From the NCBI RefSeq assembly GCF_002929225.1, contig NZ_PISM01000014.1, forward strand, positions 372,001 through 436,000: a stretch of 64,000 bases of DNA. Reading direction: 5' to 3'. Positions 39,977-49,419 of the stretch are shown in pieces. The notes under the pieces were generated by a model that worked only from the letters and a program-made list of their open reading frames with translations, was not told where the DNA came from and searched no databases. Made by a program: the position numbers and the translations under genes. This DNA comes from Stutzerimonas kunmingensis. Lineage in GTDB: Bacteria > Pseudomonadota > Gammaproteobacteria > Pseudomonadales > Pseudomonadaceae. The first letter of the stretch is position 1. Each line of letters begins with the position of its first letter.

Positions 39977-41056
39977 CTAGGGGCGCTGCAGGGACGTTGC
40001 GGCAAGTGCCTGAACGACCTCATCGACGGTACTTCGCGCCGTGCGAGTGACGCCGATCAGCGTGGCGGATGCCATGCCGGTCCAGTCGCCGTAGCCCACC
40101 AGCCAGAGATTGGGTTGCTTCACGACACGGGTGCCTTCTACCTGTACTTTGCCATCGGCCTCGATGATGCCGAGTTCACGAAGATGATCCAGTGCCGGGC
40201 GGAAACCTGTGCACCAGATCACCGCGTCCAGGTCCTCACGACGCCCATCCCACTCGACTCCCGTTTCGGTGAAGCGCGCGAAGGGGCGCTCGGCCACCAA
40301 AACGCCACGCTCGCGGGCTTCGCGCACCGGCGGCACCATGACGATGTCACCGAAGCCGCCGGCCGGCTCGTCGATGCTGCGCCCCTCCTGCTGCGCCTTC
40401 CAGCGCGCGGTGGCGCGCTCGAACAGCACGCGGCCGTCGACATCGTCGGGCAGAAACGCAGGTGGCTCCTGAGTGACCCAGCGTGTCTCGCTGACTCTGG
40501 ATAGCTCGGCGAGGACCTGCGCGCCGGAGTTTCCACCGCCTACCACCATCACCCGTTTACCTGCGAAGGGACCAGGGTCACGGTAGTGAGCCGAGTGAAT
40601 CTGCGTACCCTGAAAAAGCTCGCGCCCTTCATAAGGCGGAATGAAAGGCTTGCTCCAGGTGCCCGTCGCACTGATGACTGCGCGAGCCAGCCAATGCTGA
40701 TCGCCTGCTCGCACAAGCCAGAGATCGTCGAGGCGGCTGATCGTATCGACTCGAACCGATCGCTGAATGGGAAACCGGTAGCGATCTTCGTAGCGTCGCA
40801 AATAATCGATAACATCGCTGCGCGTGGGATTGCCCGGCTCGACCGGAGCAGGCATCGGCCAGCCGGCAATCGAGCTCCAGGCGGCGGGTGAGAACAGTCT
40901 CAGCGACTCCCAGGCGTGCAGCCATGCGCCGCCGGGACTGGGCTGTTCATCCAACAGCAGATAGGACAGCGACGCGCGGCGCAGAAAGTACGCAGTCGTC
41001 AGGGCGGACTGTCCTGCGCCAATGATGATGACATCGAGAACATTGGGTGCTGTCAT
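39977..41056 (-). CDS. arsO: ArsO-like flavin monooxygenase (FAD/NAD(P)H)
   Basis: A 359-residue two-dinucleotide-binding protein with FAD motif [18 protein letters not shown] at the N-terminus and NADPH motif [17 protein letters not shown] in the middle. It resembles the ArsO flavin-dependent monooxygenases found in ars operons; the reaction is not settled. The ATG at 41056 is the family start. It diverges from the ArsC-like gene at 41251, sharing a control region with palindromic sites. Confidence 0.78.
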   Translation of the reverse strand: MTAPNVLDVIIIGAGQSALTTAYFLRRASLSYLLLDEQPSPGGAWLHAWESLRLFSPAAWSSIAGWPMPAPVEPGNPTRSDVIDYLRRYEDRYRFPIQRSVRVDTISRLDDLWLVRAGDQHWLARAVISATGTWSKPFIPPYEGRELFQGTQIHSAHYRDPGPFAGKRVMVVGGGNSGAQVLAELSRVSETRWVTQEPPAFLPDDVDGRVLFERATARWKAQQEGRSIDEPAGGFGDIVMVPPVREARERGVLVAERPFARFTETGVEWDGRREDLDAVIWCTGFRPALDHLRELGIIEADGKVQVEGTRVVKQPNLWLVGYGDWTGMASATLIGVTRTARSTVDEVVQALAATSLQRP

Positions 41057-41079
41057 CAAGCGGCTCCCGTGAAGGCGGA

Positions 41080-41093
41080 TATTCGTTCGAATA
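41080..41093. promoter_or_regulatory. Palindromic operator candidate (ArsR-type)
   Basis: TATTCG-TT-CGAATA is a perfect six-base inverted repeat in the 194-base region between arsO and the divergent ArsC-like gene. A related TATTCG occurs again near 41216 with flanking ATAT. ArsR dimers bind such AT-ended palindromes, and arsR lies downstream. Binding is inferred. Confidence 0.5.
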
Positions 41094-41250
41094 AATATAT
41101 GCGATGCGGAATATACGCCTCTTGTTCCGGCGCAACAAACTCGCCTTCGACAGCGCCCAGTAAATAGCCAGCCTAGCTCGAGAGAGAGCTTTACTTGCTT
41201 ATGCGCTAAGCAATATATTCGCCCAAGCATATCTTATGGGGAACGGCTTC

Positions 41251-41664
41251 ATGGCCTACAAATCGCGTGTCCTGTTCGTCTGCGTCGCCAACTCGGCACG
41301 CTCCCAGCTCGCCGAGGCGTTGCTGCGGCATACCGATTCGGAGCACTTCGAGGCGTTCAGTGCAGGCACCGCTCCCACCCAGGTCGATCTACGAGCGTTG
41401 GCAGCGCTCGAGCAGCTTGGCGTTGCGACAGTGGGATTGCACAGCAAATCGCTGGAGGAAGTGGAAGGGCAACCGTTCGATTTCGTGATCACGCTGTGTG
41501 ATAAGTCGTCATTGGAATGCCTTGCACTGCCTGGTGCGGGCGAGTACATCGCCTGGAACTTCGAAGACCCTGCCACCAGCAACCAGCCGGATGCCTACCG
41601 GCACACGCTTCACGAGATACATGAGCGGATCAAGATATTCGTGTTGGTCAAGAACAAGCGCTGA
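41251..41664 (+). CDS. LMW-phosphatase-type arsenate reductase-like protein
   Basis: A 137-residue protein with the low-molecular-weight phosphatase P-loop CVANSARS (C-x5-R) at the N-terminus and a distal cysteine pair in TLCDKSSLEC. It is in the arsenate reductase branch. The position often holding a second cysteine in the P-loop (NSCRS) is alanine here, unlike in the other ArsC at 42045. First gene of the ars run on the plus strand, 10 bases before arsR. It may be an arsenate reductase or a related phosphatase. Confidence 0.8.
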   Translation: MAYKSRVLFVCVANSARSQLAEALLRHTDSEHFEAFSAGTAPTQVDLRALAALEQLGVATVGLHSKSLEEVEGQPFDFVITLCDKSSLECLALPGAGEYIAWNFEDPATSNQPDAYRHTLHEIHERIKIFVLVKNKR

Positions 41665-41674
41665 GAAGATATCA

Positions 41675-42031
41675 ATGGTCGAGCACCTGACACCTACCAC
41701 TGTATTCAAATGCCTGGCAGACGAGACTCGCGTGCGGATCGCGTTGCTCGTCGCCCGTGAAGGCGAATTGTGTGTCTGCGAGCTGACCTGTGCGCTGGAT
41801 GAAAGCCAGCCAAAGATCTCGCGGCATCTGGCGCTGCTGCGCGGATGCGGAATTCTGGAAGACCGCCGTCAGGGCCAATGGGTTTACTACCGACTCCACC
41901 CGCACCTGCCTGACTGGGTGACCGACATGCTGCAGCCGATCCTGGCCGCCAACAAGAATTGGCTGGGCGATAACGTGCAGCGCCTCGAAAGTATGCGCAA
42001 CCGCCCAGAACGCGCCAGCTCATGCGCCTGA
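41675..42031 (+). CDS. arsR: ArsR/SmtB-family arsenic repressor
   Basis: The 118-residue winged-helix protein has the metalloid-binding ELCVCELTCAL motif in the recognition helix region and SQPKISRHLALLR as the DNA-binding helix. It should release the ars promoters when As(III) binds its cysteines. The start at 41675 (MVEHLTP) follows GAGAAG; frames further upstream overlap the ArsC-like gene. Confidence 0.94.
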   Translation: MVEHLTPTTVFKCLADETRVRIALLVAREGELCVCELTCALDESQPKISRHLALLRGCGILEDRRQGQWVYYRLHPHLPDWVTDMLQPILAANKNWLGDNVQRLESMRNRPERASSCA

Positions 42032-42044
42032 ATCAAGAACGACC

Positions 42045-42515
42045 ATGAAGATTCTCTTTCTCTGCACCGCCAACAGCTGCCGCAGCATTCTGGCCGAGGC
42101 GCTGTTTAACCATCTCGCGCCGGCCGGCATGCGCGCGTTCAGCGCCGGCAGCGAGCCAAGAGGCGAAATCAATCCACTGACGCTTGAGGCGCTGGCGCGG
42201 GCCGGCATTGCGGCTGATGGCTTGTATAGCAAGAGCAGCTATGCGCATCAGGCGCTGAATCCCGACTTCGTCATTACCGTCTGCGACAAGGCCGCGGGCG
42301 AAGCGTGCCCGGTACATTTCGGTCCAGCCACCAAGGCGCACTGGGGGCTTGCCGATCCTTCCGAGAGCGTCGGTAGTCCGGAGGAAGTAAAAGCGGCGTT
42401 CGATGCCACGCTGTTCAGGCTCAAGCTACGTTTCACCGCGTTTCTCGCGCTACCGCTCGCTCAACTGGATGCCGCTACGCTGAGAACCGAGCTGGCGCGC
42501 ATCGGCACACTTTGA
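42045..42515 (+). CDS. arsC: Arsenate reductase ArsC (LMW-PTP / thioredoxin type)
   Basis: The 156-residue protein has the P-loop CTANSCRS near the start and two further cysteines in [13 protein letters not shown], the redox triad typical of this ArsC class. It reduces arsenate to arsenite for export by Acr3. Located 13 bases after arsR and 19 bases before arsH. Confidence 0.93.
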   Translation: MKILFLCTANSCRSILAEALFNHLAPAGMRAFSAGSEPRGEINPLTLEALARAGIAADGLYSKSSYAHQALNPDFVITVCDKAAGEACPVHFGPATKAHWGLADPSESVGSPEEVKAAFDATLFRLKLRFTAFLALPLAQLDAATLRTELARIGTL

Positions 42516-42534
42516 ACCTAGCAGGACATGCCTA

Positions 42535-43248
42535 ATGAACGACGATCTGCCCAATATCGACCCAGATCTGCTGGATATGCCTGACCTGGACAAGCTTGCT
42601 CTGCCGGCAGGTCCAGAACACAGGCCACGCATCCTGCTGCTCTATGGCTCTAACCGGGAGCGCTCCTACAGTCGCTTGCTGGTACAGGAAGCTGCGCGCC
42701 TGCTCGAGCGTTTCGGTGCCGAGACGCGCATCTTCAATCCGTCGGGATTGCCGCTGCCGGACGATGCACCGGACAGCCATCCGAAGGTGCAGGAGCTGCG
42801 CGAGCTGATGCAGTGGTCGGAAGGTCAGGTGTGGTGTTCGCCGGAGCGTCACGGCTCGATGAGCGCGGTGTTCAAGGCGCAGATCGACTGGGTGCCGCTG
42901 GCCATGGGCGCGGTGCGGCCGACACAGGGCAAGACGTTGGCGATCATGCAGGTCAGTGGCGGCTCTCAGTCGTTCAACGCGCTGAACCAGATGCGCGTGC
43001 TGGGCCGCTGGATGCGCATGATCACCATCCCCAACCAGTCCTCGGTGGCCAAGGCCTTTCTCGAATTCGACGACGCCGGCCGGATGAAGCCCTCGGCCTA
43101 CTACGACCGCGTGGTGGATGTGATGGAGGAGCTGATCAAGTTCACCCTGCTGGTACGCGGTCGGGCCGACTACCTGGTCGATCGCTATTCGGAACGCAAG
43201 GAGTCGGCCGAAGCGCTGTCCCGTCGCGTTAATCAACGCTCCATCTGA
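42535..43248 (+). CDS. arsH: ArsH, FMN-dependent organoarsenical oxidase
   Basis: The 237-residue flavodoxin-fold protein has [18 protein letters not shown] and the FMN-contacting [20 protein letters not shown]. ArsH oxidises trivalent methyl and aromatic arsenicals to less toxic pentavalent forms with NADPH. Together with the ArsP-like permease it suggests handling of organoarsenicals in addition to arsenate. Confidence 0.95.
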   Translation: MNDDLPNIDPDLLDMPDLDKLALPAGPEHRPRILLLYGSNRERSYSRLLVQEAARLLERFGAETRIFNPSGLPLPDDAPDSHPKVQELRELMQWSEGQVWCSPERHGSMSAVFKAQIDWVPLAMGAVRPTQGKTLAIMQVSGGSQSFNALNQMRVLGRWMRMITIPNQSSVAKAFLEFDDAGRMKPSAYYDRVVDVMEELIKFTLLVRGRADYLVDRYSERKESAEALSRRVNQRSI

Positions 43249-43266
43249 CTTTCAGGAATCGTCCGC

Positions 43267-43761
43267 GTGTCCCATCCCTACGACATCCTCGATGTACCCG
43301 GCGGCGCCGGTCAGCTGATCTTCACACCGTGCCCCGGCAGCAAGGGCACCAGCGTCGATGAGGCGCTGGCTACCCTGCAAGCGGCCGGCGCTGACGCGCT
43401 GATCACCCTGATGCCTGCTGAAGAGCTGGCGCGCAACGAAGCGACGCAGCTGGCGCAGCTCTGCGCCGAGCGCGGCCTCGAGTGGTTTCACCTGCCGGTG
43501 GCTGACGAACAGGTGCCGCTGGCGGACTTCGACCAGGCCTGGGAACAGTCGGCGGATCGGATCAATGAGCTGCTGGATGCCGGCAAGCGCATCGCCATTC
43601 ACTGCAAGGGCGGCTCCGGTCGTACGGGACTGATCGCAGCGCGCATCCTGATAGACCGCGACGTGCCGCGCGCAACCGCCATCGCCAGCGTCCAGGCGTT
43701 GCGCCCCAAGGCTATCCAGCATCCGGCGCATGTCGGCTGGATCGAACGCTTCGGCGCATGA
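43267..43761 (+). CDS. Dual-specificity / tyrosine phosphatase-like protein of the ars cluster
   Basis: A 164-residue protein with the cysteine phosphatase loop [11 protein letters not shown] (H-C-x5-R-T) and upstream general-acid region [12 protein letters not shown]. It resembles CDKN3-type phosphatases that recur in proteobacterial ars gene clusters. It could act on arsenylated or phosphorylated metabolites, but this is inference; the start is GTG at 43267, behind CAGGAA. Confidence 0.75.
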   Translation: MSHPYDILDVPGGAGQLIFTPCPGSKGTSVDEALATLQAAGADALITLMPAEELARNEATQLAQLCAERGLEWFHLPVADEQVPLADFDQAWEQSADRINELLDAGKRIAIHCKGGSGRTGLIAARILIDRDVPRATAIASVQALRPKAIQHPAHVGWIERFGA

Positions 43762-43771
43762 CGGGCTTCGC

Positions 43772-44098
43772 ATGCTGAATACGCTTGGCCTGTTCGTCAT
43801 TACCGCGATAGCGGAGATCGTCGGCTGCTATCTGCCATACCTCTGGTTGAAACAGGGCAAGAGTATCTGGTTGCTGCTGCCAGCTGCGCTTTCCCTGGCG
43901 CTGTTCGCCTGGCTGCTGTCGCTGCATCCCACCGCCGCTGGGCGCGTGTATGCGGCGTACGGCGGCGTGTATGTCGGCGTGGCGCTGGTCTGGCTGTGGC
44001 TGGTCGATGGTGTTCGCCCGACCTTGTGGGACCTGCTTGGCTGCGCCGTTGCGATGCTGGGCATGGCGATCATCATGTTTGCGCCACGAACTTCCTGA
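43772..44098 (+). CDS. YnfA/UPF0060 family small membrane protein
   Basis: A 108-residue protein with four hydrophobic helices. It has the YnfA motifs [31 protein letters not shown] and [17 protein letters not shown]. The family is related to small multidrug resistance transporters. It lies between the phosphatase and the GAPDH gene in the ars cluster, so a transport role in metalloid resistance is possible but unproven. Confidence 0.88.
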   Translation: MLNTLGLFVITAIAEIVGCYLPYLWLKQGKSIWLLLPAALSLALFAWLLSLHPTAAGRVYAAYGGVYVGVALVWLWLVDGVRPTLWDLLGCAVAMLGMAIIMFAPRTS

Positions 44099-44123
44099 TT
44101 CACCTTTTAAAAGCGAGTCATCC

Positions 44124-45128
44124 ATGAGCATCAAAGTTGGCATCAACGGCTTCGGCCGCATCGGACGTCTGGCACTGCGCGCGGCATGGGATTGGCCGGA
44201 GCTGGACTTCGTGCAGATCAACGATCCGGCAGGGGACGCGGCGACCCATGCGCACCTGCTGAACTTCGACTCCATTCACGGTCGCTGGCAACACGAAGCG
44301 GGATCCGATGGCGACTGTCTGGTGATCGACGGCCAGCGGGTAAAGGTCAGCGCCAACAAGGCGATCAGCGAAACCGACTGGTCGGGCTGCGATCTGGTCA
44401 TCGAGGCCAGCGGCAAGATGAAGACCGTTGCCGTGCTGCAGCAATATCTGGAGCAGGGCGTCAAACGCGTCGTGGTCAGCGCGCCGGTGAAGGAGCCGGG
44501 TGCACTGAACATCGTCATGGGCGTCAACGATAGTCTGTTCGATCCGGCGCAGCATCGCATCGTCACCGCGGCATCCTGCACCACCAACTGCCTGGCGCCG
44601 GTGGTCAAGGTGATCCATGAGCAGCTCGGCATCCGCCACGGTTCGATCACCACCATCCATGACCTGACCAATACCCAGAGCATTCTCGATCAGCCGCACA
44701 AGGACCTGCGCCGCGCTCGGGCCTCGGGCATGAGCCTGATTCCCACGACTACCGGCTCGGCCACGGCGATCGCTGAAATCTTCCCGGAGCTGCGCGGCAA
44801 GCTGAACGGCCATGCCGTGCGCGTGCCGCTGGCCAATGCCTCGCTGACCGATTGCGTGTTCGAAGTGGAGCGCGCTACCGATGCCGCTGAGGTGAACCAG
44901 CTGCTCAAGGCCGCGGCAGAGGGCGAGCTGAAGGGCATCCTCGGGTATGAGGAGCGGCCGCTGGTTTCCATCGATTACCGCACCGACCCGCGCTCGTCGA
45001 TCATCGATGCGCTGTCGACCATGGTGGTCAACGGCACTCAGGTGAAGATCTACGCCTGGTACGACAACGAATGGGGCTACGCCAACCGCACCGTGGAACT
45101 GGCGCGCATGGTGGGGCTGGCAGGGTGA
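44124..45128 (+). CDS. ArsJ-associated glyceraldehyde-3-phosphate dehydrogenase
   Basis: The 334-residue protein is a complete GAPDH: NAD-binding [14 protein letters not shown], catalytic cysteine in [10 protein letters not shown] and [11 protein letters not shown]. In arsenic clusters this enzyme makes 1-arseno-3-phosphoglycerate from arsenate, which the neighbouring ArsJ exports. It is not the housekeeping copy judging by place. An ATG far upstream at 43950 in the same frame overlaps the YnfA gene and is not used. Confidence 0.92.
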   Translation: MSIKVGINGFGRIGRLALRAAWDWPELDFVQINDPAGDAATHAHLLNFDSIHGRWQHEAGSDGDCLVIDGQRVKVSANKAISETDWSGCDLVIEASGKMKTVAVLQQYLEQGVKRVVVSAPVKEPGALNIVMGVNDSLFDPAQHRIVTAASCTTNCLAPVVKVIHEQLGIRHGSITTIHDLTNTQSILDQPHKDLRRARASGMSLIPTTTGSATAIAEIFPELRGKLNGHAVRVPLANASLTDCVFEVERATDAAEVNQLLKAAAEGELKGILGYEERPLVSIDYRTDPRSSIIDALSTMVVNGTQVKIYAWYDNEWGYANRTVELARMVGLAG

Positions 45129-45184
45129 GATGCCGCTGAGAGGCGTTCGCTGAGAGCGGTGCGGGCTATGGAAGAAGGGCAGGG

Positions 45185-45206
45185 AGGGTGGGCTGGAGCC
45201 CACCCT
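45185..45206. repeat. REP-like palindrome between GAPDH and arsJ
   Basis: AGGGTGGGCT and AGCCCACCCT form a perfect ten-base inverted repeat with a two-base loop. GGGTGGGC-type palindromes are common intergenic repeats in this bacterial group. It sits in the 182-base gap between two functionally linked genes and may lower read-through. Confidence 0.6.
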
Positions 45207-45310
45207 ACGGCAAATCCGTGACTCGAATCCCCGACTCTTGTTTCTCGGCATGCCACGCCATCGCCAATCTAGCTGCGCAGTACACCTGCTCAATCAATCC
45301 GGAACCGACC

Positions 45311-46525
45311 ATGCAAGCCTTTGCCAGACTGTCCCCCGAGGTGCGCCAGTACCTGATCGTCACCGGTAACTACTGGGGGTTCACGCTCACCGACGGCGCG
45401 CTGCGCATGCTGGTGGTGCTGCATTTCCATTCGTTGGGCTACACGCCACTGCAGATCGCGGCGCTGTTCCTGTTCTACGAGGTGTTCGGTGTCGTCACCA
45501 ATCTGCTTGGCGGCTATCTCGGCGCTCGACTCGGCCTGAACCGGACGATGAACCTTGGCCTGGCGATGCAGGTGGTGGCGCTGCTGATGCTCACTGTGCC
45601 AGCGGTGTGGCTAACGGTGCCTTGGGTGATGGGTGCGCAGGCGTTGTCCGGTATCGCCAAGGACCTGAACAAGATGTCGGCCAAGAGCTCGATCAAGCTC
45701 CTGGTACCCGACAGCCAGCAGGGCACGCTGTACAAGTGGGTGGCCATCCTCACCGGCTCGAAGAATGCGCTCAAGGGCGTGGGATTTTTCCTCGGTGGCG
45801 CACTGCTGACGCTGCTGGGATTCGGCGGCGCGGTCCTGGCGATGGCTGCGGTGCTAGCCGTGATCTGGATCGGCAGCCTGGTGCTGTTGAAAAAGGATCT
45901 TGGCAAGGCGAAGGCCAAACCGAAGTTCAAGGACATCCTCTCCAAAAGCCAGGCAATCAACGTGCTGTCGGCAGCGCGGCTATTTCTCTTCGGGGCTCGT
46001 GATGTCTGGTTCGTCATCGCGCTACCGGTGTACCTGAGCACCGTCTTCGGCTGGAATTTCTGGATGGTCGGTGGCTTTCTGGCCTGCTGGATCATCGGCT
46101 ATGGCATCGTCCAGTCGATGGCGCCGGCCATTACCGGCAAGCACAGCGGCAACGTGCCGGATGGACGTGCGGCCTTCATCTGGGCCGCGCTGCTGGCGGC
46201 GCTACCGGCGGCAATCGCTGTGGGCCTGACAACTGATGCTTCGCCGCAATGGGTGCTGATCGGCGGGCTGCTGCTATTCGTTGCGCTGTTCGCAGTGAAT
46301 TCCTCGCTGCACAGCTATCTGATCGTCAGCTACGCCAAGGAAGACGGCGTTTCGCTGGACGTGGGCTTCTATTACATGTCCAACGCCATGGGGCGGTTGA
46401 TCGGTACCCTGCTCTCCGGCTGGGTGTTCCAGGCCTATGGGTTACAGGCTTGCCTGTGGGTTTCGTCACTCTTCGTGCTGCTCGCCGCGATTATCTCGCT
46501 GCGCCTGCCTCGTCACACGCGATAG
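45311..46525 (+). CDS. arsJ: ArsJ, MFS exporter of 1-arseno-3-phosphoglycerate
   Basis: A 404-residue MFS protein with twelve predicted membrane segments, starting MQAFARLSPEVRQYL. Motifs such as GNYWGFTLTDGALRMLVVLHF and SGIAKDLNKMSAKSSIK are typical of ArsJ. With the GAPDH at 44124 it forms a two-gene arsenate resistance route that needs no reduction step. The product is unstable outside the cell and releases arsenate. Confidence 0.92.
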   Translation: MQAFARLSPEVRQYLIVTGNYWGFTLTDGALRMLVVLHFHSLGYTPLQIAALFLFYEVFGVVTNLLGGYLGARLGLNRTMNLGLAMQVVALLMLTVPAVWLTVPWVMGAQALSGIAKDLNKMSAKSSIKLLVPDSQQGTLYKWVAILTGSKNALKGVGFFLGGALLTLLGFGGAVLAMAAVLAVIWIGSLVLLKKDLGKAKAKPKFKDILSKSQAINVLSAARLFLFGARDVWFVIALPVYLSTVFGWNFWMVGGFLACWIIGYGIVQSMAPAITGKHSGNVPDGRAAFIWAALLAALPAAIAVGLTTDASPQWVLIGGLLLFVALFAVNSSLHSYLIVSYAKEDGVSLDVGFYYMSNAMGRLIGTLLSGWVFQAYGLQACLWVSSLFVLLAAIISLRLPRHTR

Positions 46526-46536
46526 CTGAGTAGGAA

Positions 46537-46558
46537 GGTCGGGCGCGAACGCCCGACC
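46537..46558. terminator. Bidirectional hairpin between arsJ and porin
   Basis: GGTCGGGCG and CGCCCGACC pair perfectly around CGAA in the 41 bases between two converging genes. There is no strong T-tract on either side, so Rho-independent termination may be partial. Confidence 0.65.
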
Positions 46559-46566
46559 CGTATCGC

Positions 46567-47820
46567 TTAGTAGCTGTACTGCAGCTGTGCCCAAAGTTTC
46601 TCGGTGTCCACCGAATAGTCGTCCGCGTCGTAGCCGGCGTACTTGACCGTTGCGACCAGCCCTTTGACCAGCGGGATGGCGCGGCTGTAACCGATGTTGA
46701 TCTCTTCCCCGTACTGCTCGCTGCCACGCTCGGCGCGGAAGTCGTGGTACCAGGCCTGCAGCGTGCCGCCGAAGAGCGGCAGGGTGCCGCCGAGATAGAC
46801 GTCCTGAACGCCGTCTGCCGGCGTCAGCAGGAAGGTATCGGCCCAGCCCTGAAAAACGTGCTTGGTGGCCAACGGCGTCTGGAAGGCGCGATTGCCCGGC
46901 CCCGAGTCGCCGTCCAGTACTTCCACGCCCGCTTTCAGAGTCGCGCCCTTGAGGGCATAGCCTAGCTCGGCCAGGTAGTACTCGCTGCTCAGCTCCTGAG
47001 GATTGCCGGCGTAGTCCTGCTGGCGTGCATATTCAAGCGCATAGCTGATGCCGTGGAGGGCACCGTTCAGACGCAGACCTGTGGTCTTGCTGGACAGGGT
47101 GCCGAGCGCAGCGGCGGGTGCAGTGGCGATGTTGTCCAGTCCCAGCAGATAGCTGTAGGCGGTGGCCGTCAGCGCCGGTGAGTGAGCGTAGCGGGCGTTG
47201 AACAGATGGCTGTGGCCTTCGATATTGGCCGGGTTGGTGCGATTGTCGAAACGGTTGTCGCCCGGGCCGAAGATCGTGTTGATGTTGTTGATGTAGGCGT
47301 AAGTCAGGGTCAGCTTGTCGAGCGGTTGCAGCTGGCCCAGCACGCCGTCGTAGGTTTGTTCGTTCTGCCGCCAACCGACGCCACCGACGAAGCGCTGGTT
47401 GTCCAGATTGATGCGCTGACGGCCGGCAATGGCGCTGCCGAACGCGTGGTCGTAGCGCAACAGCGCCTGGTTGATTTCGCTGCCGTCGGGGTCGGCTACC
47501 ACGGAGTAATCGGTCTGGCCGTTGCGTGTGCTGTTGTAGGCCGCATCACCCAGGCGGCTTACGTTGTCTGCCTCGACCAGAGCCGACAGGCCGTACCACT
47601 TGCCGGTCTGAAAGCCGACGCGGGTGCGTAGCGTCTGGGCGTTGGCGTGCTCAAGTGTGTTGTCCTGATCGACGTGCTCGTAGCGATAGCGCACATCCAG
47701 AATCGGTTTCGCGTCGGTGAACAAGCTGCTGAAGGTTTCCTGAGCGAAAACCGCCGGACTGCATAACAGCCCAGCGCTCAGCAGGTAGGGGGTCAGATGA
47801 TGGGGATGCAGGTTCTTCAT
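46567..47820 (-). CDS. Outer membrane porin of the alginate-export-like family
   Basis: The 417-residue protein has a signal peptide (LLSAGLLCSPAVFAQ) and an even pattern of amphipathic strands ending in an aromatic residue (LWAQLQYSY). The N-terminal PILDVRYRYEHVDQDNT and later LRTRVGFQTGKWYGL match AlgE-like porins. The start at 47820 follows AAGGAG. Its substrate is unknown; the convergent position next to arsJ may be chance. Confidence 0.8.
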   Translation of the reverse strand: MKNLHPHHLTPYLLSAGLLCSPAVFAQETFSSLFTDAKPILDVRYRYEHVDQDNTLEHANAQTLRTRVGFQTGKWYGLSALVEADNVSRLGDAAYNSTRNGQTDYSVVADPDGSEINQALLRYDHAFGSAIAGRQRINLDNQRFVGGVGWRQNEQTYDGVLGQLQPLDKLTLTYAYINNINTIFGPGDNRFDNRTNPANIEGHSHLFNARYAHSPALTATAYSYLLGLDNIATAPAAALGTLSSKTTGLRLNGALHGISYALEYARQQDYAGNPQELSSEYYLAELGYALKGATLKAGVEVLDGDSGPGNRAFQTPLATKHVFQGWADTFLLTPADGVQDVYLGGTLPLFGGTLQAWYHDFRAERGSEQYGEEINIGYSRAIPLVKGLVATVKYAGYDADDYSVDTEKLWAQLQYSY

Positions 47821-47911
47821 GTGCCGCTCCTTGGTTGACATCGGAGCGAAAGATAGGCTGCTTACTATTTTTGCCATTGACAGCCGTCAAGGCCATAGAA
47901 AAGCTCTGGAA

Positions 47912-47940
47912 CAGGCCTTGCGACCCGTTCGCGAGGCCTG
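47912..47940 (-). terminator. Stem-loop after the 59-codon gene
   Basis: CAGGCCTTGCGA and TCGCGAGGCCTG form a 12-base stem with one G-U pair and a CCCGT loop. It lies 13 bases past the stop of the small minus-strand gene; only scattered T's follow. Confidence 0.45.
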
Positions 47941-47953
47941 ACAGGAGTCGAGC

Positions 47954-48133
47954 TCAGCTGTGTACAGCGGTTCTCAGCATGCCGATATCATGTGCGGCGC
48001 GCTGAATCAGTGCGGCAGCGTTCGGCCCGGCCTTGTCATGACCGTTACGACGCCCGCGGCGCCAATGCACCATGGGCTGGAGTGCACTGATATCCGATCG
48101 GGTAACCAGTTCTTCGAGTGATCGCTTGCTCAT
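47954..48133 (-). CDS. Small protein of unknown function
   Basis: A 59-residue basic protein starting MSKRSLEELVTRSDI, behind GAGGACGCGAAC. No domain recognised; the C-terminal half (NAAALIQRAAHDIGMLRTAV) looks helical. It lies between the porin and the toxin-antitoxin pair. Coding status rests on the ribosome site and codon use. Confidence 0.45.
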   Translation of the reverse strand: MSKRSLEELVTRSDISALQPMVHWRRGRRNGHDKAGPNAAALIQRAAHDIGMLRTAVHS

Positions 48134-48285
48134 GTTCGCGTCCTCACGTCGTGAGTTCGGTGGAGCGTCCTTGCGCCATGGGGAGTCCATGAGCAGACGA
48201 TGCGCGATGATTGTTACAGCGGTTTGGCAGCACGGCGCAATCGGATGGCCGGTGCAGGGAGGAGAAGACGGCTAACGCGCCAGCA

Positions 48286-48978
48286 TCAGACTTCGGTGAT
48301 CGCGCTGACGCTGGTGATGCCAGCGTTCCAGATCATCTCGTAGTGTGCGGTCTGAACGATGGACAGTACGCGCCGCGGCGTCATGAGTGCCCAGCAGTGC
48401 CGGCCTGGGCTACGTACCGAGTGATACCGCAACCCGGGGAATCCCTCTTGCCTGGCGAGGCGACCGAACTGGCGGGACTGGAAGTAATCATCCGCGTCGT
48501 AGATCGGATCCGACATCGACACGCTCGTGGCATCCAGCAGCCCGGCCTCGTTGAATTGACATGACAACCCGCGGAAAACGAACCGCTCGAAGTTCAAGCC
48601 TACGACATTCGACCAGTAGTGCTCTTGGTGATACCGCACCTCGGCCAGTGCCGTTTCCATGCTGTCGGCCAGATACAACACGCCGTAGCTGCCATCGCTG
48701 AAACGAGAGCCGGCTGGATTCACGTGGGTGAACGGCGCCGTAGCGTAGGAGCAGCCCGGAATGCCGAATGGTATTTCTGACCGAGGAATCAGCTCGAGGC
48801 GGCCAGTCTCGTTGTGCAATCTCGGGTTTGTCAGCGCCTGCAACTGATAGAGGATTTCAAATTCCTCCGCGTCGGCTACGTCATCGAACAGATCGATGGG
48901 GGGATACTTGGAGTTCACCAGCCGGTACGACTGGCACCGGGCATCTGCCCGTATCGGCAGTCGCTGCGGCACTACCAC
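48286..48978 (-). CDS. RES-domain toxin (NAD+ phosphorylase family)
   Basis: A 230-residue RES-domain protein: YRLVNSKYPP at the start, RFSDGSYGVLYLADSMETALAEVRYH in the core (the R and E-x-R residues bind NAD+), and a C-terminal strand-rich part. RES toxins degrade NAD+ and stop growth. It overlaps its upstream partner by seven bases, the usual antitoxin-toxin coupling. Confidence 0.9.
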   Translation of the reverse strand: MVVPQRLPIRADARCQSYRLVNSKYPPIDLFDDVADAEEFEILYQLQALTNPRLHNETGRLELIPRSEIPFGIPGCSYATAPFTHVNPAGSRFSDGSYGVLYLADSMETALAEVRYHQEHYWSNVVGLNFERFVFRGLSCQFNEAGLLDATSVSMSDPIYDADDYFQSRQFGRLARQEGFPGLRYHSVRSPGRHCWALMTPRRVLSIVQTAHYEMIWNAGITSVSAITEV

Positions 48979-49376
48979 TGCGCGCCTCGCAGGCTGTCGA
49001 TACGGCGGAACGACTCGTACAGGGAAATCATGTCCCCCTGAGCCATTACCTCCAGCGGCGATCGCCCGTTGAAGAATTCGTTGTGATTGGGCATTGCCGC
49101 AAAGCCGTAAGTGTTTTCCGGGTTATCGAAGATCAGCCGCAGTGCTGCGTGGATGTTGAGAATGAAACTGACGCGCTGCATCTGGTCGGGGTCCAGGCTG
49201 ACCGACCAATCTGCATTGCGGAGCTTGGCCCGTGCGTGAGTACTGCGGGAGATACGCAATATCCGACAGGCCTGTTCGGTAGACGCCTGCCATTTTTCGA
49301 GAATGTTCACCGCAGTACGAAGGCCGGCGGCGCACTGGTCTTTGGTAAACGCGGGTGCCTGAAGAGTCGCAGTCAT
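48972..49376 (-). CDS. Xre/MbcA/ParS-type antitoxin
   Basis: The 134-residue protein has an N-terminal helix-turn-helix region ([20 protein letters not shown]) and a C-terminal toxin-binding domain with HEFFNGRSPLEVMAQGDM, the usual pattern of RES-associated antitoxins. It should neutralise the RES toxin and repress the operon through the palindrome at 49420. Confidence 0.9.
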   Translation of the reverse strand: MTATLQAPAFTKDQCAAGLRTAVNILEKWQASTEQACRILRISRSTHARAKLRNADWSVSLDPDQMQRVSFILNIHAALRLIFDNPENTYGFAAMPNHNEFFNGRSPLEVMAQGDMISLYESFRRIDSLRGAQW

Positions 49377-49419
49377 GGCAATTGCTCGATTAATTCCATG
49401 GACTCAGCATAGCATCTTA

